The notes: a model not told the origin generated them from the sequence alone. DNA of 64,000 nucleotides from Lotus japonicus (GCF_012489685.1 NC_080043.1:67077920-67141919); one strand, 5' to 3'; shown: positions 9,616 to 21,967, counted from the first letter of the stretch. Numbers and translations are program-made.

Positions 9616-12600
9616 TGTAACACCCCGATTTCGGTGGCGTCACTTTAGTAACCAAAGAAATAACTTAAGCGGAAAAAAACGTGAATTATTTTTTTTCGAT
9701 AATGTAAGTAAAGACAGAAAGAGATGAAACTCTAAAACGAAGATAACAGAACTAATATACAATATGATTACAGCCCCCACTGTAAGTTGTAAACCACGTC
9801 ACGAGTAAACCTCCAATGACGGAAAGTAAAAGAGAGCCCGTAGGCAAAAGTACAAACCAAGGTAAAAATACTGTGTCCGCAACACTAAACCTCAAAATCT
9901 GAGAACAAGTTGGCCCAGCGGCCTAAGAAAAGACCCCCTAAATCCAACCAGCTCTCTGTGATCTCCATAGGAAACCACACAAAAAGCTACCGGTAGGAAA
10001 CTACCCTGTCCCCAAAACTGAAGCATGACGGTCAGAGCATCGACACTACTCCTACACTAATCCCATCTCGAGTAAGTCGCTCGGTGGCCAGCGGGGTCGA
10101 CCACCCCTGAACTGTAGTCCTCCTGATCAAGCTTCTTCAACCTAGTTTCCCCTGAAGGGTGAACCATCGTGAACCGGTCCGCCATACTCAACTGACAATG
10201 GCGTAGTCCGCCCAAACACACACAGAAGACGCGAGGGTCAACTCCAAAGAATTATATAAATAATAAAACCAGATATATAGGGTAATAATTATTTAGCATC
10301 TCAGGCTTATACGTTTAGGGATAACATCCTAGGGTTGCATATATCACAATGAATATAAAGATCATAATAACAATTAGCATGCCTCAAGTAGGATAAACAG
10401 GTACCAATCACACTCAGCAACTAAGTCAGCATGTATGTTGCATGAAATGCAATGCTGGGTAACAAAATGCATTCCGGAAGAAGGATGGACACCATCGAGT
10501 CAGCCCTAACACCGGCCAAAGTGGGACCATTCCGCTCGGGCGTCTCTTACACCACACAAAAGTAGTCAGATCAGCAGTGAACCCGTAGGTCTGCCATTCC
10601 GTCTGCTACTGAGGACCACCGTAGTGTCCTAAATATGGAAATCCGGGTCTTATGACCATTTTGGAATCCACCGAGGTCCGGTAATCCGCCGTGTATTAAC
10701 CTCAAAATGAGTGCATGAATGCAAGTGATTAGCCAAACAACGTCTCCGACCTCACTCGACACGTCGTCACGTGTTCTAGCTAACTTATTGTCTCTAAAAA
10801 GCCTACCCTAAGGCAAACGTCGATTCTGCGACAAAATGAATTAATCAAAAGAAGAAGAATGTACTTTGGAACTCATGGTTCCCGGCTAAACTTTAGATAG
10901 CCAATCAATAAACTGCTCATCGAGCGAAAAGGTACTGAAGTACTTGGAACTTAAAGTTCCCGGCTAAACTTTAGATAGCCAAACAATAAACTGCTCACCG
11001 AGCGAAAGAGTATCAACATACTCGAAAACTGGTAAGTTCCTCAAGACTTGGACTCGACGACACTTCTCATATCTTCAAGACTAATATCCAGGCTCTAAGC
11101 TCTTATCTAAAGTTGTTATCATTGTTCAAGGGGTTTAGAGATTGATTAATGTCTTATGAATTTTCTTTGAGAAAATAGATTTCGTTTAGTCTTATGATAC
11201 TTCCTATGAGTTTCAGGGATCCCATAATCCCAATTGATTTCTGAGAAGGTCTCGATCCATTAAAATATAACAAGGTCCGAACTTCGTTCGTCCTTTCAAA
11301 CTCTCTCAAAATCTCATAAAAATTCGGCATGACTTGCCCGTAATCCTCACTTTCCAGAAACATAGGCACGAGTGGAATAGCATCATGAAACAGCTCAACC
11401 AATAGGCATAAACAGCATATTCCAACACATCCTAAGTTAACCATGTAGCACATAGCATGTGAATCATTTAGCACACAATATCATGGCATCAAGTACTCAA
11501 CAAGGTCGGCCGAAGCCTCAGAGAACAATTCAGACATTTAGCAATTAAGTGCATAACACATAAATCAAGTCGAACTTGTCGACACCTAAAGCATTATCTA
11601 GTAATTCAGAGAGTAGCCCTCACCTGTAACTCCTCCAGCGTTTTCCTCACAACCTCCTTCACGTTCCTCGCCTTGATCTCCAGGAAACTCCTCAAAAGAA
11701 CCTTAAGCCAAAATCACAGAAATCAACACATTGAGTCAGAAACTCAGCAAGCAATAAGTCCTAGGGTTACACGGTACATTACAAACTCTGTGGTACGACA
11801 ATCTAACGCGTTAAGACAAGTTTTCGAAAAAGTCGGATTTCCTCCCCCCTTGGTATAGCTCTCGGCCACTTTCCTTAATTGGGAGGGTCAATTTTTCTTC
11901 GATCAAACTTGGTTCCTAGGTTAACATAAGCCGTAACTAAGACGGTTCTAGGCTCGGAAAAATTTTCGGATCGAAAACTGATATAGGGGTAGTTTGGTCA
12001 TTATTTTTAGCTCAGAATTTCAAAATTGGATTTTTGAAAAACAAATTGGATGGGGACGTCCACAACGACGTTTATGACGACAAATCCTACTAGCACTAAG
12101 ACAAGTCGATAGATTAGAGCGTAAAGGTTGCGACTTTGCCGAAAAATGGGTATTTAGGGTAGAAATTGATCCCGGCGGCATTTCGTCGACATTTGACAAA
12201 AACTAATCCGCAGAACACGCTCAGGAGCATGCAGGGAAGAAGTTTAGACGCTGAAATCAGCTGATTTGAACAGTTTTTCAAAAACCTCAAAATTTTGAAC
12301 TCAGAAAGTCGCAGGAGAAGTGGACAGAAACGACGATTCGAAGGAGAGTATAGATTACCTACCTCGAGGTCTTCGATTAGTGACGATCGGTGAAGCAAAC
12401 GGGCAAGAAACGACGAAGATCCGGATCTCTCTCTCTCTCTTGATGCTCGCGGGTTTGGGGAGGGGAAATGGGTGTTTTTTTCTCAAAAAATCTAATTTTC
12501 GAGCTATTTATAGGTTTTGGAAAAAAACGGAAAAATGATTTTTTTGCGATTCCGATTTTTCCTGCGCGTTCCTCTGCGCATTCTAAGATAGGTTCTGGCG

Positions 12601-13188
12601 ACAGAATTCCAGAACTCAAAACAGGATTCTTGGAATTAAACCAAAAGATCCAAAATCGGCATAAGTCGGTGTAAGTCAGATTATCCCGAAAAACTACTTT
12701 TTGCAGTGATCGTCGGATGAGAAAACTTCCTTCTGAAGAAAGATTAGGAATGATGAGAGAAATAGGAGAACGCGGGTGGAATCTTCTTTTGCAGCTCCGA
12801 ATAGAAAAAGTCTTCATCGTCTGTCGATCTTAGGTTTTCTCGAACTATCAGGGATTCCGTTCCGGCAAACTTCCGAGAATTGGAATTTGACGTTCGTACT
12901 TTCCAGGATTTCGCATCGAAATGATTGTTTAAGGACGGAAAAGAGAAGTTCTAACATTTCTCTGAGGATTTTTGGAATTAGTTTCCATCGTGTCCTAAAG
13001 CGTAAATTAACTATTCACTAATACTTTTGACCTAGGATTAAGCGTATGTTAGTCGTGCTATAACTCTTATCGGTTTTTCGATAAATTCTTGGACTTTTCC
13101 TGAACCTTTTTCCTTCCCAAATTTATCTTAATCGAATAACTCTTTTATTTTATTCACTTATCCAAAGCGTTAAAACTTGGGCCTTACA
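9616..13188 (+). mobile_element. Giant solo LTR, copy 1 (3,573 bp)
   Basis: Begins TGTAACACCCCGATTTC and ends GGGCCTTACA, with TG...CA termini. It is flanked by the 5-bp duplication TGAAG at 9611-9615 and 13,189-13,193, so this is a complete single LTR left by recombination. The start phrase and length suit plant Ty3/gypsy elements with very long LTRs (the Tat/Ogre group has LTRs this size), but with no internal region the family is inference. Compared with copy 2 (21,968-25,919), it lacks about 395 bp near 10,070 that encode an antisense ORF, and it has a different tandem repeat near 10,860-11,030. Confidence 0.85.
10858..11032. repeat. Two-unit tandem repeat inside giant LTR copy 1
   Basis: Two units of about 76 bp, each with 'gttcccggctaaactttaga' and 'aataaactgctca.cgagcga'. 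The matching place in LTR copy 2 instead holds an unrelated array of about 36-bp units (23,420-23,700). Confidence 0.7.
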
Positions 13189-16100
13189 TGAAGATTCATA
13201 GCCTACAATCCAGAATCATTGTAGTTGTTGAATTATTTTGAATGAATCATAAATATTCATAACCTACGTGTCCAAAAGTACCGTAGCTAATCTTTTTTTA
13301 CACTACGAATCCTGAAGATTCATAACCTACGAGTCTAGAAGTACCGTAATAGCATTTTTAAAATATGAATCATGAAGATTCATATCTTACGAATCCATAA
13401 GAATTGTATTGAGATATATTCTCTTTGAGCTATGAGTCCAGAAGTACCATAGCATGAATACACAAAGAACAGTTCTTGGAGAACTGGAAATTTATATTGA
13501 TATTAAATCCCAAAAGTGGAAGAGATAAAGAAAGGTCATGTGATATATTGACGTGAATGAAGTATTATGGAATATTGATCATTCTTCTTTCATTCCTTTA
13601 CGTGAATAGAATGATACTGAATCTTTCCACCAGAAGTGGAAGAGATAAAGAAAGGTCATGAGATATATCATAACGGGAAGAGATCAAGAAAAGAGTCATA
13701 AAATATACTATATTTAAATTATTCAAATTGAATTGATTTCTTTATTGAATTGACTACTTTTTATATGATTTCTTGCATAAATTCTTTTATGATAATTGAT
13801 TAAGTTAAATTGTGATATCTTATCTTTTAAATTGAATGACCAATATATGCTGTTAAGTAAAGTTTGTAACAAATCTAAAACTTTTTGATCAATATATACT
13901 TTTTTTTAAGACGTTAATATCTTTTGAAAAACAAAATGAAAAATTTGACCGTGCATTTATATTAGTTGAGAGATTTTTTTTTAACTAAAAAAAATGTATA
14001 TTGTTATAGTTTTTTTAAAGATGTACGTATATAATTATTGTTTCTCAATACATGTATACTTATTTGGTTATGATTTTTTTAGTATCTAAATTTTTATTAA
14101 ATCTTAAAGGAATTATTTTCTAATATGTGTAAATATTTATGAGATCGTGAAGAAAGTATATTTAGGAATAATTATATGGATTTGTTATAAAATCATTTTA
14201 GTTATAAACAAATTTGTTTACATATATTTTGGACTTTCTTCTTGTATCATAATGGAATATTTAAACAAATTTAGCTATTTGTAATAAACAAAAGAATAAA
14301 TTATACCCTATATTTTTTGTCAATATTTACACTATAGTTCCTAAAGAACTATATCGTTATCATTATGATCATATGATCAAGTTTATCTCTCAAATATATC
14401 TTGAAACATATTGAAAGAGATGTGTGTATCATGTAAGATACTGATGTGGCCATATTAATGAAGGATTGAAATATTTCATGAAGCGAATATTTTGACAAAC
14501 ATGACAAAAGTTGTGATTCTTTTGTTAGAAAAATTATTAGCGCATGGTTAAATGTCCCTGAAGGACATCCAATGATATATATGGCATTGTTTCATTGTTT
14601 CATGAAATGAAACTTTTGTGGTGGCTTTCTAGAAGAATCCTATGAAATTTCAAAGCAATATCTTAAAAGGGATCATTGACACTCTTGAAAAGATCCATTG
14701 ATCAATAATCTTATATATTTTTTTAAGAAACAGCCCCAGATGCGGTTGCAATCCTAAAAATGGTATTTGAATCAATGGTCGATGTGACCATGATAATGAC
14801 TCCTCATATCGAAAGTCTTCTTGACACAATGTGGTGGTCAGACGACATGTCCTATTGACACGGTGATGAAGCAAATTGCAGTGCAATTGCTAATAGCTTG
14901 CTGAGGGGAAGCATAATAATATGTTTGTGACTCACACTTAGGGGGAGAATATTGACAATTGAATTGTGAGTTATAGTCTCACATTGGCGCATGAGCTCAT
15001 GCTTTCTACTCCCCTTATCCCCCCTAAATGGGTATCAAAGTATAGAAAATAAGGAGCAGTATAAACACTATTGTTAGATATTGCTTGAATCAGTAGTAAT
15101 CCAGACATGTAAAGATGTCAAACCTATTGCGTTTTCCATGTGATGAATATGAGTTAAAGGAAATTATGAGATGTAATACTCATCTTGTGACACAACTGTC
15201 ATGTACACAAATTCATTATTAATTTGAAAGTCTTGAAGGACTTTATTTACATCTAATTGATGTAACAATAAACTATGGGTTGAAAATATCAAAAACCTTA
15301 AAGGATTTAAAACGTCAGAAAATTTTACTTCAAACATTGAAGTATTATTTTGAATGAGAAAGTTCTATGAAACAAATTGAATGTGATTGGCGTGACCGGT
15401 TAGACCATCCCGACTCTTATGATGCGAAAGTATATGAATTCATATGAGTACCCATCGAAGAGCCTGAAGATTCTTCAATATAATGAATTCTTATATATTT
15501 TTCTCATGACCAATTAATAATTGGTGAAATATATGGGTTTGAATCTCTCATACTCTTGAGTATATTAGATGCGATACATGTGCACGTATGCACTCTTTTT
15601 ATGGGTCATTTAAGTATTTCATAAATTTATCAATGCATCAACTAAATGACCAAATATATGTCATCAACTCTCAATATTGATAGAGTGAAAATTCCAACCT
15701 TGATCAAGTTGGTAATGACATGATTTTGAATATCTAGTTGCACATGTTCGTATTCAAATGATCTAGCTGAGTTGTTTAGTTAAATGCCTCCTATTTATAA
15801 CTAGACAATTACATATGAGAACAAATATCCTTATTTATGGACATGTGATTTTGCAATTAGCAGCATTGACACGCATCAAGCCAACAATTCATTAGAATTC
15901 TCCCTATTGTAGTTGGTTCATGATCAGGAACCTAATATCTCTCATCTAAGAATTTTCAATGTGCGTTATATATTTTCAATTGCTCCACCACAAGGGAAGC
16001 TGAGATTATGTAATCAATTTGAGCCATTACCGATAGATATTTCATATCTTACTTGTTGTTTCTCAGCATTAGGGGGAGAGGAAATTAAGCAGCTTTGAAA

Positions 16101-17688
16101 ATTTGTGAAGAATGCATATGTTCACTCGCATTATGAACCAGAAGTTCAAAAGATGCATTCTCTAACCTAAAAGGAATTATTAAATTCCTTATATGCTGCA
16201 AATACCCTTCTCTTACTTAATATCCCAGTTGGAAAATTTATTATTAGACTAAGGCATGCCTAAAACTTGGTTCAAAAATATATATCCAAGAGAAGGATGA
16301 TGGTCTTGTTGAGGAGGCAAATTATCTTGAAAAGTATAGAGACTACAAAAATGTTTATTCCTCTTAAAGAGGTTCAGATACCTGTAATTATTTATTGAAG
16401 AGATCTCATATGATTATGTCTCTACAAGTTGAAACAAGGAACCAAGAATATGAAGAATTGTCGACATGATGAAGTAGCGCTCAATATTAGAAATATGTGC
16501 GAGAATCTTGAACCCAAAAAAAATGAATGGTTATGATTGGCCATAAATAGAAAGAAGCAATTCATTTGCTGAATTTAAGGGTCTTTGGACCTCATGTCTA
16601 TACCCTAAAGGTATAAAGACGATAAGGCTTAAAGAGTCTTTGTAGTAAAATGAAATAATGTTGTCATATTTAAGACACACGTAACAATCGTGGTGGATAC
16701 TTGGAGTTACAACTTATTTGTATGACTCACTTGAGATTGATATCTATATAAAACTCCTTGAAGATTGTAAGATGCCTAAAGCACACAATACATGTTCTCA
16801 ACAATGAATAAATTACTAGATTGAAGCAATGTAGATGATTATTTGCTTAAGGACGGTCACAAAATAACCCAACTAACTCATCCATATTTATGATGAGATG
16901 TGAGATTGCTTATGTCATAATTAATGTTAATGACAATGATTAATTGAGACTCTAGAAGAGCTACCAAAGCTGTAGATTTGCTAAAGAAAGAATCTGAGAT
17001 AAAATGGTTGAGAATGAAAATTTTGTCTAGCCTTATCAATTGAGTATCTAAAGGCTGAGGTATTTATGTACCAATTGACTTATATTGCAAAGGTATTAAA
17101 AGGAATCTATATGGACAAATCATGTCCATTGTGTACTCTATTGATTGTAAGGTCATTAAATGTAAATAAAGATCCTTTTAGACCTTGAGAAAAGAATGAA
17201 GAATTACTTGGTCCTGAAGTACCATATCTTAGTGCTATCAGAGCATTAATGTATCTTGCTAGTCATACTCGACTTGATATATCATTTGCTATTAACTTAT
17301 TAACAAGATATAGTTCTTCACCTACACGAAGACATTGAATGGAATAAAACAAGTCTTTCGTTATCTTAAAGGCACAATGAATATGCTTTTATTTTTCCCC
17401 TATATGTCCAAGCTTAATCTAATTGGTTATGCATATGCTGGATATTTGTCTAAATATCTCAAACATGTTACTTGTTTACATGTGGAGGAACATCCATTTC
17501 ATGAAGATCTGTGAAACAAACTATGATAGCCACCTCAGCTAACCATGCAGGAATATTAGCATTACATGAGGCAAGACGAGAATACGTTTGGCTGAGATTC
17601 GTGATTCAATGCGTACTTGATATTGGTGATTTGTCATCTGGAAAGATACCGCCAACAACTATATATGAAGATAACACTACTGAAGGTA
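13189..17688 (+). pseudogene. Degenerate Copia retrotransposon body
   Basis: The body of a plus-strand Copia polyprotein, broken by many stops and frameshifts. At 15,913-16,095 a piece reads QEPNISHLRIF...IAPPQGK, which is the integrase C-terminal region of Copia elements. At 17,215-17,450 PEVPYLSAIRALMYLASHT, RLDISFAINLLTRYSSSPTR and RRHWNGIKQVFRYLKGT are the reverse transcriptase/RNase H junction. At 17,511-17,680 KQTMIATSANHAGILALHEA and YEDNT are the RNase H core. The domain order INT-RT-RNase H is that of Ty1/Copia. The frame stops where the Sire element has inserted (17,689), and the 3' LTR is not seen. It cannot encode a working protein. Confidence 0.8.
13194..13455 (+). repeat. Copia leader minisatellite, right part
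   Basis: Continues the array broken by the solo LTR, with about four to five units, for example at 13,240, 13,300 and 13,360. Each has 'gaatc..gaagattcata', 'cctacgagtc.agaagtaccgta' and an AT-rich end. Units diverge with distance. Confidence 0.7.
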
Positions 17689-18887
17689 TGAAAAACGGTA
17701 GAAAGGGGGGGTTTGAATAACGTTTTCAGTATAAAGCTTCCACCTTAAAGATTTTGGCAAATCTTTCGAGAACTTAAGTGCTAAAGATAAGAGATAGAAA
17801 AGCACACAGGGATTTTATCCTGGTTCACTTGATAAATCACTCAAGCTACTCCAGTCCACCCGTTAAGGTGATTTCTTCCTTCTTAGAATGAAGGCAATCC
17901 ACTAATCAGGTAAGAGTTACAACTGCACTTGAAACCTACAAGTGACTAACAATTACACTGACTTAGCTCACACTAAGATTCACTCTCTTAGTCTTCTCTA
18001 GGATCCGATCAACCTTGATCTCCTAAAGGAACTAAACAAACTGTTTATCAAAGAATTGTTTACAAGAGATTTGCTTCTAAAAAGCTAATAGTAAACTCAA
18101 TGAATTTCAGATGAAAGAAAGCTTAGAAGAATTTGAATTTGTCTTGCGCGTATGTGAATGCTTCTCGCCGCTTCTTTCAGTCTTCAGCCTCTTTATATAC
18201 TCCAAGGATTAGGGTTGAGCGTTGCATGGAAAATGCTACCGTTGGAGGGCAGTTCTGGAAAATCCAGCTTCTGCTGTGTCTGAGACTGTTAGGTAGGTCG
18301 TCAGGAAGGTACAGTTGCTTTTGTTCTTGGATAGCGACTTGACCTTTAAACCTAGGAGACTTTTGATCAGGGGAATGCTTCATATTGGAACTTGTGAAGT
18401 CGGTTGATCAGAGTCAGAGGGAAAGCCCAGATCCTCTGACCATTGTTTCTTCTGATTCTGAACTCAGAGGGAAGTACATGGTCTTCAGAGTATCTTGCTT
18501 CTGGACATCAGAATTTCACTAATCAGCTTCTGGATCTTCAGAGTCTTCTACACCATCAGAATATCTGAGCCTTCAGTGTTTCTTGATTATCAGACTTTCT
18601 GGATCTTCAGAACTTTTAGTGACTGAGTCCACATCAGAGTTTGTATAACTTCAGAACTTCTGAAGCTTTTCCACTGTTCATACTGAACATGGTGAATGCG
18701 AAAGCGTTGCTTGGGTCGCTCTTTATACACAGTGCTTCTGATTTGTGTGAGATTGAGTTGAGGTCAGAGCCTGTAAATAGCACACTCAGAAAAACACGTT
18801 AGAGTACCACAATTGTTCATATCAAAAGGTTAACTTGTAATCATCAAAACATAGAGTTGTACTACTAGATCAAAACTTGATCTTACA
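17689..18887 (-). mobile_element. Sire-type Copia 3' LTR
   Basis: Minus-strand LTR of about 1.2 kb starting TGTAAGATCAAG at 18,887 and ending ...CCGTTTTTCA at 17,689, so it has TG...CA ends. A polypurine tract lies directly upstream. The middle (18,380-18,700) is full of 'tcagag'/'ttctga' words, a pattern known from legume Sire-family LTRs. The neighbouring 5 bp (17,684-17,688, AGGTA) would be one arm of the duplication; the other arm lies beyond the assembly gap. Confidence 0.7.
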
Positions 18888-18888
18888 A

Positions 18889-18903
18889 TCTCCCCCTTTT
18901 TGA
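18889..18903 (-). promoter_or_regulatory. Polypurine tract of the Sire element
   Basis: Reads TCATCAAAAAGGGGGAGA on the minus strand, immediately before the LTR start. This is the primer for plus-strand DNA synthesis and fixes the orientation of the element. Confidence 0.75.
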
Positions 18904-19627
18904 TGATGACAAAACTAAGATTTTTGATGAACAATTCTTAAACATTAAACTTAATTCACTCAGAGTTTAGAGATATAGAATAAGACTTATCCTGATGTGA
19001 ATAGTTTATCTTGCTCATTCTGAATTCAAGTCACTGCTTGATTCTGAGCTTAGCTCCCCCTGAATCTAATACTTGATGAAAACATTAGTAAAGTCTAGAT
19101 TCTGAGCTAAATGATATAAGAGTTCAGAGTGAAAAACTTATGACATAGATGAAAATAGAGTATTCAGAGCGCATAAGTAATCAGAGTCACGGACAAGGTA
19201 TCAGAGTCTTGGGTATCAGAGTCAAATTAGAATCACTTCAGAAGAAGTGAAATGTATTCCTTGTATTTGCCCAGTGACACATCTATGGTCATAAAGGTGG
19301 AACTCTTAAATTCTCCAAAAGAAAAATAAATCACACTAACACATCTTACACATCAAAAACTGGGTTTACTCCCCCTTTTTGTCATAAGCAAAAAGCTTGG
19401 GGTGTGAAAAACTTAGCTTGAAGTACAAGGTACTCCCCCTTAGAGAAGGTCTAAGTTTAAAGAAAATGAAAACGATGCAAGAATCAGAGTTAGGCGAAAT
19501 AAATAGAAGAGTTAATGCAAGATAAGAACGTTTACCACCGGCCAAGGGAGTAAAGAGGAGGGTCAGTTACCAAGAACTTAACCTCGAGAAACTGTAGGAG
19601 CATTAACTTTCAGAGAGAAAGTGAAGC

Positions 19628-19637
19628 CTATATAAAG
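19628..19637 (+). promoter_or_regulatory. TATA box for the antisense ORF
   Basis: CTATATAAAG on the plus strand, 51-60 bases before the ATG at 19,688. With the usual 25-35-base distance to the start site, the leader would be only about 25 bases. It faces against the retrotransposon's own transcription. Confidence 0.5.
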
Positions 19638-19687
19638 CGTTGGAGAGAGAGGTAAGCTTCACAACTCGAACAATTTTCAGTAAAAAA

Positions 19688-20080
19688 ATGGCATCATACA
19701 TCGTAGCACTAGAAGAGCTGAGAAAGAAGGCCTTTGAGGAGGACTTGTTCCTGAACATTAGGCATCCAGAGGGTACAAAGACCATCGCGGAGCTAACACG
19801 GACACTGCTGGAGGAGGACCTGCGTCCAGAGTTGAAGAGAGACTTGAGGGAATTTCTTGCCTTCGTGGAGGAGGTGCAAGAACTCAGCCAGCTTGAACTC
19901 AAGCTGCTGGAAGAAAAGGAGATTTTTGAAGAGAAGCTCAAGACTGCAGAAGAGATTCTGGAGAGGGATGAGCTAAAAGACAGGCTCAACAACATCCAGT
20001 ATGCACTGGAGCGTCTGGAGAAGGAGAGGTCAGAGCAGCGCCAGGAGTGCAGAAGAATGAGGAGGGATCCTCCATTCTAG
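19688..20080 (+). CDS. Antisense ORF inside the Sire element: 130-aa coiled-coil protein
   Basis: A 130-aa frame on the strand opposite to the retrotransposon, placed between the env-like ORF and the 3' LTR. I chose ATG 19,688 (MASYIVALEELRKKAFEED) because it follows a TATA box and an A-rich context; the frame is open upstream to 19,640. The protein is highly charged and looks helical throughout: Glu/Lys/Arg/Leu heptads run from about residue 55 to 120 (for example LELKLLEEKEIFEEKLKTAE), ending in a basic tail, RRMRRDPPF. No signal peptide, membrane segment or catalytic motif is visible. Codon use is gene-like (many GAG, CTG, AAG) and unlike the AT-rich surroundings. Antisense 'additional ORFs' are known in some plant LTR elements; function is unknown. 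I do not recognise a family. Confidence 0.5.
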   Translation: MASYIVALEELRKKAFEEDLFLNIRHPEGTKTIAELTRTLLEEDLRPELKRDLREFLAFVEEVQELSQLELKLLEEKEIFEEKLKTAEEILERDELKDRLNNIQYALERLEKERSEQRQECRRMRRDPPF

Positions 20081-20167
20081 GATTTTAGGAAAAAGAAAGA
20101 GAATGTATGATGTAAAAGCGTTTATGATGAATACTAATAAAAAATTAATTTGCAAACATAATGTCAG

Positions 20168-20209
<42 letters not shown>
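20168..20209. repeat. (AT)n microsatellite
   Basis: About 20 AT dinucleotides just after the antisense ORF, in the Sire spacer. Likely length-variable. Confidence 0.9.
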
Positions 20210-20212
<3 letters not shown>

Positions 20213-20318
20213 TAGATAATCACAAACGAACAAAGTAAAGATTAATAAGAAAGAGCTAGAGGTTAACGAAATAAAACATAGATAAAGAAAAAGAAATCAA
20301 AGCGAAGAGATCCTAAAG

Positions 20319-21867
20319 CTAGGGTTTATCAGATCGACGCAGAAGTTCCATCATCATTTGCTTCATTTCAATCAGCAGAGACTCATGAGTGTCAAGACGA
20401 TGTTCCACAATGTCGAGTCTGGACGAGTATGGCTGTGCAGAACTAGAAGGAACATTCTGAGCAGCGTGAGGATCTGGAGTGGAAGCAGAAGCAGCAGGAG
20501 TAAAAACTACGGGTGCAAGTGCTTGGCATCTAAGAGCTTCAGCCTCAGCTTCAAGTCGTTCTGTCTCTAATCTGGCTTGTTCAGCTTGAGCTGCTGCTTG
20601 ACGTGCAGCTTCTTCTGCTTGTTCTTTCTTTCTTTTGACTTCTTCAATAGCTTCAAGTAGCTTATGTCTCTGTTCTTGTTCATGAAGAGCCACCCTTCTA
20701 GCAAACCTTTGTTTTGCAGCCTCAATCCTCTGACTTCCCTCTGCATGCAGGAGCTGCATCATAACTGGAACTTGAGCCACTAGCCAAGTGCTCAGATTGT
20801 TCCACTCTTCAGCCACATGTTCCGCATTCTCGCTTAGGTCAGTCTGACCTTGCACATTGCGTAGCATCAAGGAGGCTTCATGATAGAAAATATTGATGCA
20901 CTCAGAGAGAGATGTGGGTCGGAGGTGAGTGTAAGGAATGATAGAGAGGTTGGTTTCCGGAGAGGCTGGGTGATTGCTTCTGTGAGCTTCAGAGGCACCT
21001 TGTGGAGAGCCAATGTTAAACATTTGAGCATTTGGTTCAGAGGTTCCAAGGTGAGGTTCTGAAGTTTCAACCAGAGGATGGGGTGATCTAACTGAGGATT
21101 GGTTAGACACAGATTGTTCTGGTTCAGGTTCTGGTTGAATAGGCTCTTGTTGGTCAGGGGCAGGGTGAGCTTGTTGAGCCAAAGGGTCTGCCTCATGTAA
21201 AGGATTGGCCAAGATAGGTTCATCTGGGTCAACTAGACGTTCGGGTCTAGGGCCAGGATATCTCCTAGGGCTTGGACAAGTGAGATAATATTCTTCTAAG
21301 GTAGACACCTTTTCTTTTCTAACTTCCATGAATTTTCGAAGGGATTCAGAGTTGTTGGAAGGAGAAGAATCAGCAACATTTGTTGGGAAGGATACGGGTG
21401 TAAGGGCTGTGGAAGAGTCTGTATCCGTGGTTCTGGGAGCCAGACGTTCTGATGCTCTTGGGACAGAGTGATCAGAGGTTCTGGGTCCAGGTTCTGTTTG
21501 GTTAGGCTCTGGTTGCTCATGAATGATGGGTTCAGAAGTTAATGGGTTGTACGGGATGGTAATGGGAGAGGTTGGTTCATCTGGCCTAGAGGGTTGGTTC
21601 TGGAGCAAATTCCAGAGAGGTGCTTCAGTAGGAGAAGGTTGAAAAAATGAAGACCTTGGGGAATGTGGTGGAGAGGTGGTTTGTGCAGCTGGTTGGGACT
21701 CAGGAATAGGAGTGAGGGGATTTGAAGATTGTTTGAGCATGACTGATATGGGGAGTGCAACAAATAAATTCAAATCATCATCAGAAGCAACGGCAGACTT
21801 ACTTGAATGTGCTGATGATCTTGTCACTCTGGCAGGAGTTTCAATCCGTCTGATCACTTCAGCAGCT
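20319..21867 (-). CDS. Sire env-like ORF (partial, 5' end in gap)
   Basis: A frame of 515 codons running out of the assembly gap to TAG at 20,321-20,319. The visible start is AAEVIRRIETPARVTRSS. The first 280 or so residues are Pro/Ser/Thr/Glu-rich with repeated 'SEP', 'EPEP' and 'TSEP' words. The last 150 form a predicted coiled coil (for example RKKEQAEEAARQAAAQAEQA) followed by a short C-terminal helix rich in Met. This is the layout described for the env-like ORF of SIRE1: a proline-rich part, then a coiled coil near the C-terminus. No membrane segment is visible in this part. The role of plant env-like ORFs is not settled. Any frame reading across the N run is artificial. Confidence 0.6.
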
Positions 21868-21967
21868 NNNNNNNNNNNNNNNNNNNNNNNNNNNNNNNNN
21901 NNNNNNNNNNNNNNNNNNNNNNNNNNNNNNNNNNNNNNNNNNNNNNNNNNNNNNNNNNNNNNNNNNN
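21868..21967. other. Assembly gap (100 N)
   Basis: Exactly 100 N, the usual placeholder for a gap of unknown length. On the left is the Sire env-like ORF; on the right is the giant LTR, lacking its first roughly 200 bp. The two sides need not be adjacent in the genome. Confidence 0.98.

Larger units (their letters stand above)
17689..21867 (-). mobile_element. Partial Sire-type Copia retrotransposon
   Basis: Reading on the minus strand from the gap: an env-like ORF, a non-coding spacer of about 1.4 kb holding an antisense ORF, a polypurine tract and the 3' LTR. Gag-pol and the 5' LTR are not present; they would lie beyond 21,867, where the assembly has 100 N and then an unrelated LTR. The element sits in the RNase H region of the Copia pseudogene. 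It is assigned to the Sire lineage because an env-like ORF downstream of pol and this tract/LTR signature are hallmarks of that group. Confidence 0.65.

Noticed and set aside
12377..12817. 146-codon minus-strand frame in giant LTR copy 1
   Set aside because: The matching region of copy 2 does not keep it as one frame, and there is no recognisable domain.
19603..19995. 130-codon Ser-rich minus-strand frame
   Set aside because: It is the shadow of the antisense ORF at 19,688-20,080; poly-Ser comes from the GAG/GAA-rich opposite strand.
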